NCBI GenBank assembly: GCA_012934845.2
Contig: WNNJ02002886.1
Coordinates: 1 to 64,000, forward strand
DNA from: Pomphorhynchus laevis
Lineage: Eukaryota > Acanthocephala > Palaeacanthocephala > Echinorhynchida > Pomphorhynchidae
Direction of reading: 5' to 3'
DNA length: 64,000 nt
In this document: piece after piece, positions 58,136 to 64,000 of the stretch
Layout: each line of letters begins with the position of its first letter
Numbering within the stretch: the first letter of the stretch is position 1
Position numbers and translations under genes: made by a program
The notes under the pieces: generated by a model
What the model saw: only the letters and a program-made list of their open reading frames with translations
Told to the model about the DNA's origin: nothing
Database searches by the model: none

Positions 58136-61100
58136 TTATGCAGTTCTCTTAAATACTATTTCAGCGTAATGCTTAAAAAGTTCAGATTCTTCTGAATGTG
58201 GGCTAATGCTGTCAATTTTCAAACAGGCATTACGTATATACGATTGTGCTACAGATTTTGTTCTGTCTATCGCCTTTGTCTAAAACAGAGCCATAAACAT
58301 TAACGTAAAAGTATAGTAGAGTACATTATTTATGAGATTTGCTATTTCTTCAAAGTTGACGCTCGATTGATCATCCTGTCGTAAACGATTTAGTATTTCC
58401 GGATACTAAATACAAAACATAGTAATATATTACTTTTTATTGATATTATTATATTATTACAATATAATATGACTTAGTATGACTCACACAAAAATTAATT
58501 ATTAAATTATTAATTATTTGATTAATCATTTTTATTATTTATTAATTTATTAATAATTAAAGATAAAAATACCGTTTGATAGTTAAAGTTATTTAATTTA
58601 AATATTTTTCAGTGGGGCTCATATCTGCTTATTCGAAAAATTGAAAGCGAAATATCGACTATCGATATACAAAAAAACCCGACAAGTGAATGAATATACA
58701 TTATAATGGATCTATAAATTACCAAGTCAATAAATGCATCACAATATATCTATTAATTCGCTATTTCATAAAGGAATGATTTATACAACTTATTCACAAA
58801 GTTCCGGTTCACTGTAGACATTTAAGGATTAAGATTAAACTTAAAAGAGGTCTAATTTTATAAAGTTAATTTTAAATATTTAATATTAATTTATTAAATA
58901 TTTAATAAATTAATTTAAAACATTTTTTAATTTTAAAGAAGTTATGCTCTCAAAGAATTTCCATGAAAGTAAAATCTTAAAACATTAAGTGATCGAACAA
59001 ACTTGCTGATATCAACCTGCAAATAATTGCTGATTCGAGAAATTAAAATCGTATATTTAATAAATTAATTTAAAACATTTACGATAAATATAAACATAAT
59101 AACATTAAAAGTAAATATAAAATTATAAGCGGAATTCATTTATGAATGGATAATAAATAATATACTTTGTGTTAGATAAGACACACAAGATAATCAATTA
59201 GAATCGGGAAATAAACGAAGTTACGATACCAAAGACCACCAAAATTAATCCCTCTGAGTCATATACTGCGTTAATTATTTGTGCTTATGCAATATTTATC
59301 ATCATGAAAGCGTTAAAACTATTTAACTAACCTCTTCAATAGCAAATATAACTGGCAAGGTCGATATCCCACCTTTTAAGTCAGCAAGAGTAGCTTTACC
59401 TAGTGTTTTAACATCCCCAGTAATATCAAGTAAATCATCTACAATCTTAAATAATTTAAAAGATTTGAAATAATTTAAAATTTATTAGTTTTCAAGTAAC
59501 GAATTACCTGAAACGCCATTCCAATGTCATTTCCACATCCAAAGGCGAGCTCCGACAACTCTTCATTCGAACTGACAAGTAACGAACACTACGTAATATA
59601 ATAGATGTAACTATTTGCATTCAGATCTCAAAGATATCGACTAATTATTAATTAAAATGCAATATGAAAATATATAAGAGTAAGGGTCATTTTATTAAAT
59701 ACAAAGAGATAATCTTATAATAATATTATAATCATCTTATATAATATTATAATAATCTTATAATTATAATATTATATATAATATTATATAATATTATTGT
59801 ATATAATATTATTAAAAGTATTCGTAATTTAAAATAATCCATATAGGAATGCATCGATTATTTTAAATATTCAATAAAACATTTATTTCCAACTCTAAAA
59901 GTTTTTATTCTGACTATTAAATTAGTAATTTATATATTTATTTAGGATTTAAGAAAGTGCGGACTATTATCACAGATTTCGACAAAGATATGGTGCATTT
60001 AAAATTAATTTAATCTTAGCAAGCTAATAAATATTAAATATCGCATAAAAAAATAAAAAGAATAAAAATATAATGACAAATTACAAATAAAAATTAATTT
60101 ATTAATTTAATTATTTTTATTATTTAATTAATTTGTAATAATAATTACAAATATTAATGACAAACAAATATGTGAAGGATACGCAGCTACGATCACAGTA
60201 CCTACAAACACAGTTCGGGCCTTTAAGATGTCAGGATAACTTAATTTGCATATCTTATCATGGTATCCATTAACAGGCACCCACCTAAAATTAATGGTCG
60301 TTTAATAGCTCTTGCGTTCATCCATTCGAATTTTGTATACGCCAGCGTCGGAAAATATTCAGGATCTACATGTGATAGTTTTTCTTAAAAACGGTTGCTA
60401 TTTCTTAAAAATTCGTCAATCTGAGGAAGTCGAAAAGAATTTTTTAGCTGCATACTGCATAAATTTACTGGTCACCATCAAATGATAGGGCACCTAAATT
60501 CTTAGCATACGAGGTTGTTAAAGCAATCGTAGCCGCTGATGTAGCTGTACCTTTAGCTGATTACAAGCACAATAATATCTCATGCGATTGTACCGAGCTT
60601 ACATTAGGCGTCATTATGACCAGATAATCTGCGTTCAATACACATCTTACAGAAGGTAATTGCTTGAAAATAAATGAAGGAAAATCCATAACAATAAAGG
60701 AAAAGAGTAGATGTCTTAATGGGTCACATTGTAATACTCCTTTGTATACTGTAAAATCATCCGATGAACGTCGCCCATATTCTCATACAGCTTGGATGAA
60801 GTATCTCATGAATTAATTAGAACTTTATGAGTGATTAAGGAGTGGATCTCTCTCTATATGAGTTTATATCGCTTAAAGATCCCGAACCTTTGTATAACAT
60901 CTTAATTATACCGTCGTTCCACGATATTGGTAGACATAACAGACACCCGACAAATTAATGATGGTTTGATAGCTTTTGCGTTCATTTATTTGGATTGTGC
61001 ATACGTTAATGTCAGAAAATATTTAAAGTTTACCCGTGATAGTTTTTCTTGAAAACTGTTGTTATTTCTTAAAAATTCATCAGTCTGAGGAAGTCTAAAA

Positions 61101-61991
61101 GAATTGTTTAGCTGTATACTGCATAAATTTACTATCGATGTGGTTACGACTTTAAATATAAATACAAATATTATATAAATAGAAATAACAAGCAACTAAA
61201 CTCGAAACAGTTGAAATCAAATAAGTGTTTGGCTAAATGCCAAAACAAAATATAATCTAAATAATTTTATTCCATGCTTAATAATTTAATGGTTAACTTA
61301 TCAACTAGGCGTCTTTTAATAATCAATTACTAATAACAACGAAAATTGCTGAAATGATCAATATAGCGAGTCTAATTCACCACGATATAATTGATGATAG
61401 TGATTTAAGGCATTATGTTGCTAATAACAACGTTACAAATTAATAAAACTGAACATGCGCATCTTTGAAATATCTTGTCATCACTTCTTCAAAATAATAG
61501 CAAAAAATTTGAAATAGAATTCATACATAAAATTAAACAAAAAGGTATATTAGAATGAATTAAACGACTTACAGCCTTAGAGCTATTTGCAAATAAGCTA
61601 GCCGTTTTAAGATATATTCTTTTAAGGTAATTTTCAAAATTAATATGTTCTTTAGTAGATCGCAACTGCATAAATTCGCCAGTAACAAGATCTTCAATAA
61701 CTCTGGCTAACAATATAATTACATCGGGATTTCGTAGTCCGGCCAGCAATCTCGACGCTACAGCTAATATGTAATCACCTGTTAAAATCGCCTACAGAAA
61801 TGGATGCGCAATACATAAACGTTACAAAATCTAATATTACCTTTTTAGATCCCCATTTGCTTCGAACTGTAGGTTTTGAACGTCGTAAATCACTATCGTC
61901 AATTACGTCATCATGAATTAGACTCGCTGTATGAATCATTTCAGCAATTTTTGCAACCTCTTGTTGTTTTTCTGTAATACAGGATCCATGA
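58136..61991 (-). CDS. PDSS1: Decaprenyl diphosphate synthase subunit 1-like, six exons, 5' end missing
   Basis: Exons 61841-61991, 61573-61791, 59508-59588, 59332-59445, 58325-58405 and 58136-58279 join in phase. The first holds IAEMIHTASLIHDDVIDD, the first Asp-rich motif. Next comes AILTGDYILAVASRLLAGL and IEDLVTGEFMQL. The next two give SELAFGCGNDIGMAFQIVDD then LLDITGDV, the second Asp-rich motif. The gene ends AEIVFKRTA. PDSS1 (qless in flies) joins IPP units to make the ubiquinone tail in mitochondria, working with PDSS2. Introns have GT/AG; the last is only 45 bp with a weak donor. The first exon needs two bases from an upstream exon that is not found on this strand before the LINE at 62.35 kb. 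Exon sequences are intact. Confidence 0.88.
60240..61140 (-). repeat. Duplicated segment inside the prenyltransferase intron
   Basis: About 200 bp at 60280-60475 recurs at 60940-61135, roughly 75-80% identical, same orientation. The minus-strand translations are similar too: LPQIDEFLRNSN and PEYFPTLAYTKFEWMNARAI against LPQTDEFLRNNN and FKYFLTLTYAQSK. The sequence between (60530-60900) gives GVLQCDPLRHLLFSFIVMD and LNADYLVIM on the minus strand, which looks like a worn LINE RT. I do not recognise the duplicated piece. Confidence 0.55.
61342..61420 (+). pseudogene. Reversed 79-bp copy of a prenyltransferase exon, flanked by 12-bp repeats
   Basis: On the + strand it reads KIAEMINIASLIHHDIIDDSDLR-like, in two pieces KIAEMINIASLIHH and DIIDDSDLR. 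That is about 83% identical at the DNA level to the first Asp-rich region of the exon at 61841-61991, which is on the - strand. CTAATAACAACG flanks it at 61330-61341 and 61421-61432. It has no splice acceptor. Confidence 0.75.
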
Positions 61992-62195
61992 CTAGCAATT
62001 AAAAATTAATAAAATGAAAACTATTGAAATTACCAACTTAAATAAAACCAAAATACTTCAAATTTAATTTTTTAATTTTAATAACATTGAAATTAAGATG
62101 GAAGTATTTAATTTTATGAGTGCGTAAAGAAATGATAAAAACTTCAATTAGAGAGTCTGAAAATGCATTAAATCTTTAATAGTATTTATTTACAT

Positions 62196-62292
62196 CATAT
62201 ATATCTTTGATATTATTGTATTGCGCGAAAACGGATTTAGTTGTATATATATCTTTGACATTATTGTATTGCGATAACAAACGGGTTTAGTT
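62196..62292. repeat. Tandem duplication of about 48 bp
   Basis: Two copies containing ATATCTTTGATATTATTGTA (second copy GACATT) and ending CGGATTTAGTTGT or CGGGTTTAGTTGT. It lies between the first visible prenyltransferase exon and LINE A copy 3, near the possible right inversion breakpoint. Confidence 0.85.
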
Positions 62293-62349
62293 GTTCACCA
62301 CATTTGTGTATATAGTGTTGTATTTGTGTATGTGAATAAATGGTTTAAG

Positions 62350-64000
62350 TAAGTAAGGGTTTTATTAATAACTGATAAAAACTTAAGAAACAAAAACATG
62401 CAAAAGACAACTTTAAATAGAAGCTGTTCACGACGTGTATTTTGAAATCTTCAACTTATATTCACGGCCTCAGGACCAGAGGGATCTGAGCCCCTCGGCC
62501 GCTCCAGCGCGCCGCCCTCTGACTGAACCATTCGGGGTCTCTCACACACCTAAGAGTCCAGTCAAGTCGGACTATGGTTGGTAATCTTGTGATGAGGAGC
62601 TTGAGAAACCTTAGTCTTTGTTCTGGGGGACGTCCTCGTGAGACGAAGACTAATCCCGAGATAGCCCAAGTACCCCAGAGGCGCACTTGGGTTATCCCAT
62701 TCAATGACAGATGCTGGGCCCGTTTCAGAGCCCACCTAGCTTTCTTCAGGATACGTTTAAGTCTATCCAGGTCAGCTTTCGCCGACCAATTCACCGTAAC
62801 GGTGAACCCCAGATATTTTACTCGACTCGTGAAGATGGGGAGTGGTTGATGCTGCAAAATGGAGGAGAGTGCAGAGAGTGTTAGTCTCTTAAGTTTCTTT
62901 TTGGTGGCAGGAACGCCATTAAAGACAACCACCTGTGATTTAGAGGAGTTTAAAATAAGATTGGATGGGGCAACTGATCTTTTAATCTTAAAAAGAAACG
63001 GCTGATGTCAGAGATTACATCTTTGCACCTGCGTCCAGAGAACAAGGCTGTGGTATCATCAGCATATACCACTAGATGTTGATCACGTTTAAAATTCTTG
63101 AATAGTACAATGGATGCAGCAAGATATAAGATAGGAGAAAGTGGGGATCCTTGAGGTACACCTGTAATAGGGTAGAACTGACGCGCATCAGGGTCGTCTT
63201 CATAGTAGAACCGCTTGGTGTACAACAATATCTCCATCCTGTTAACAATTCTCGCAGGCAACCCGAGGGACCTGAGAGAGGAGATAACGAAGGGAATGGA
63301 GATCCGGTCAAATGCAGCTGAAAAATCAAGAAAAACAGCCACAGCAAGCTGATGACTATTATCCTGACAAAACTGATGCACTTCACCAATTGCTGAATGG
63401 ACCGAGCGCCCTTTGACAAACCCATGAAAACTCGGTGGGATCAAATTACGCCTACATAAATGAACGCGGATTCTACGCGCAAGCGCTTTCTCATAGATGG
63501 ATATGAGGGCGTTTTGAATAGAGATGGGCTGCAGATCTTTAGGACAAGTGACTAATCTCTTTTTGGTAAAAAAAAACTCGACGGCTGATGTTGATTTCCG
63601 CTATGTCAGACGGGGAGGCTAATAGCATTGTGATGGCGACCTCCTTTCTCTGACTGTATGTCAAAAGCTGACAGACACGAGTGGTGAGTGGCGCGTGGGA
63701 TTTGGAGGTGCCCGGGAGTGGTCCCCAGGAGTTAAGGATATCTGTAACAGATAAGTCCCTACTCCTGAAGTCACACCAAGGCGGGATTGGTTGGGGAGAA
63801 TGAGTGGCTCCATAATTATGTAAGGAAAGTGACTCCTCTAAAACTTTGTCAAGGCCTATGCTACCAATCCAAACCAAGGCTCTATCCTTCCAGCAAGCAA
63901 ACTTCTCCTTCTTGAATATCTTCCAGAAGGAAGCCTGAGAAGGGTTTAGGTGAGCAATGCTCGCCCTATCCCTGCTCAGCTAAAGCCTATATCTAGAGCT
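62350..64000 (-). mobile_element. LINE family A, copy 3, runs off the window
   Basis: The 3' end is at about 62350, with a TTACTTAC-type tail on the minus strand. ORF2 pieces: 62462-62932 (KYLGFTV to the C-terminus), 62950-63444 (GFVKGRSVHSAIGEVHQF, FLDFSAAFDRIS, GVPQGSPLSPILY, VVYADDTTALF) and 63539-63877 (NNWGPLPGTSK-like, LLASPSDIAEINISRRVF). Two or three frame shifts break it. It is close to copy 1 (16144-18603) in sequence. The 5' end lies beyond the window, so no target duplication can be checked. Confidence 0.9.

Noticed and set aside
57896-58195. 99-residue + strand frame near 58 kb
   Set aside because: It is the antisense shadow of mS34 exon 1 and the last prenyltransferase exon, both supported by family motifs and splice phase.
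60530-60900. A separate host gene in the prenyltransferase intron
   Set aside because: The only recognisable pieces (GVLQCDPLRHLLF, LNADYLVIM) look like a decayed LINE RT.

Overview
This is an AT-rich window from an animal, most likely an insect. The evidence is the set of animal genes (SYF2, mitochondrial ribosomal protein mS34, the OVCA2 hydrolase, a PDSS1-type prenyltransferase), some introns of only about 45-52 bp, and a heavy load of non-LTR retrotransposons. I cannot place the species. No tRNA, rRNA, CRISPR array or LTR element was found.

Layout. 0.3-2.8 kb (-): a small four-exon gene whose N-terminus carries a UAP56-binding-like motif. 5.0-11.1 kb (-): SYF2 in four exons; its 5.2-kb third intron holds LINE fossils, a long hairpin and a (TA)n tract. 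12.6-20.0 kb (-): a LINE with an intact 1006-residue reverse transcriptase/restriction-like endonuclease protein, flanked by a perfect 17-bp duplication. A second LINE (family A, both ORFs intact) sits inside its 5' leader with its own perfect 23-bp duplication. 20.0-31.7 kb: a near-complete CR1/L2-group LINE (family B), a LINE 3' fragment (family D), a decayed family A copy with a 13-bp duplication, and an RTE-like LINE ending in two abutting palindromes. 31.7-33.8 kb: two minisatellites. 33.8-48.6 kb: further family B copies in both orientations, an orphan ORF1, a decayed family D-like LINE, and a family C LINE inserted into a family B copy.

48.8-62.0 kb is a gene island with few insertions: OVCA2-like gene (-), one prenyltransferase N-terminal exon on the + strand (50.1 kb), a FLYWCH/MULE DNA transposon bracketed by a perfect 80-bp direct repeat, mS34 in two exons (-), and the remaining six prenyltransferase exons on the - strand (58.1-62.0 kb). 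62.3-64.0 kb is a third family A copy running off the window.

How the parts relate. The host genes serve unrelated housekeeping roles: splicing, possibly mRNA export, mitochondrial translation, ubiquinone side-chain synthesis, and a small serine hydrolase. The most striking observations are the prenyltransferase gene split across strands in a way that one inversion would restore, the 80-bp repeat around the MULE, the nested young LINEs, and a 79-bp piece of a prenyltransferase exon reinserted in reverse between 12-bp repeats. All exon models are read by eye from splice signals, reading phase and remembered family sequences; no search was run.
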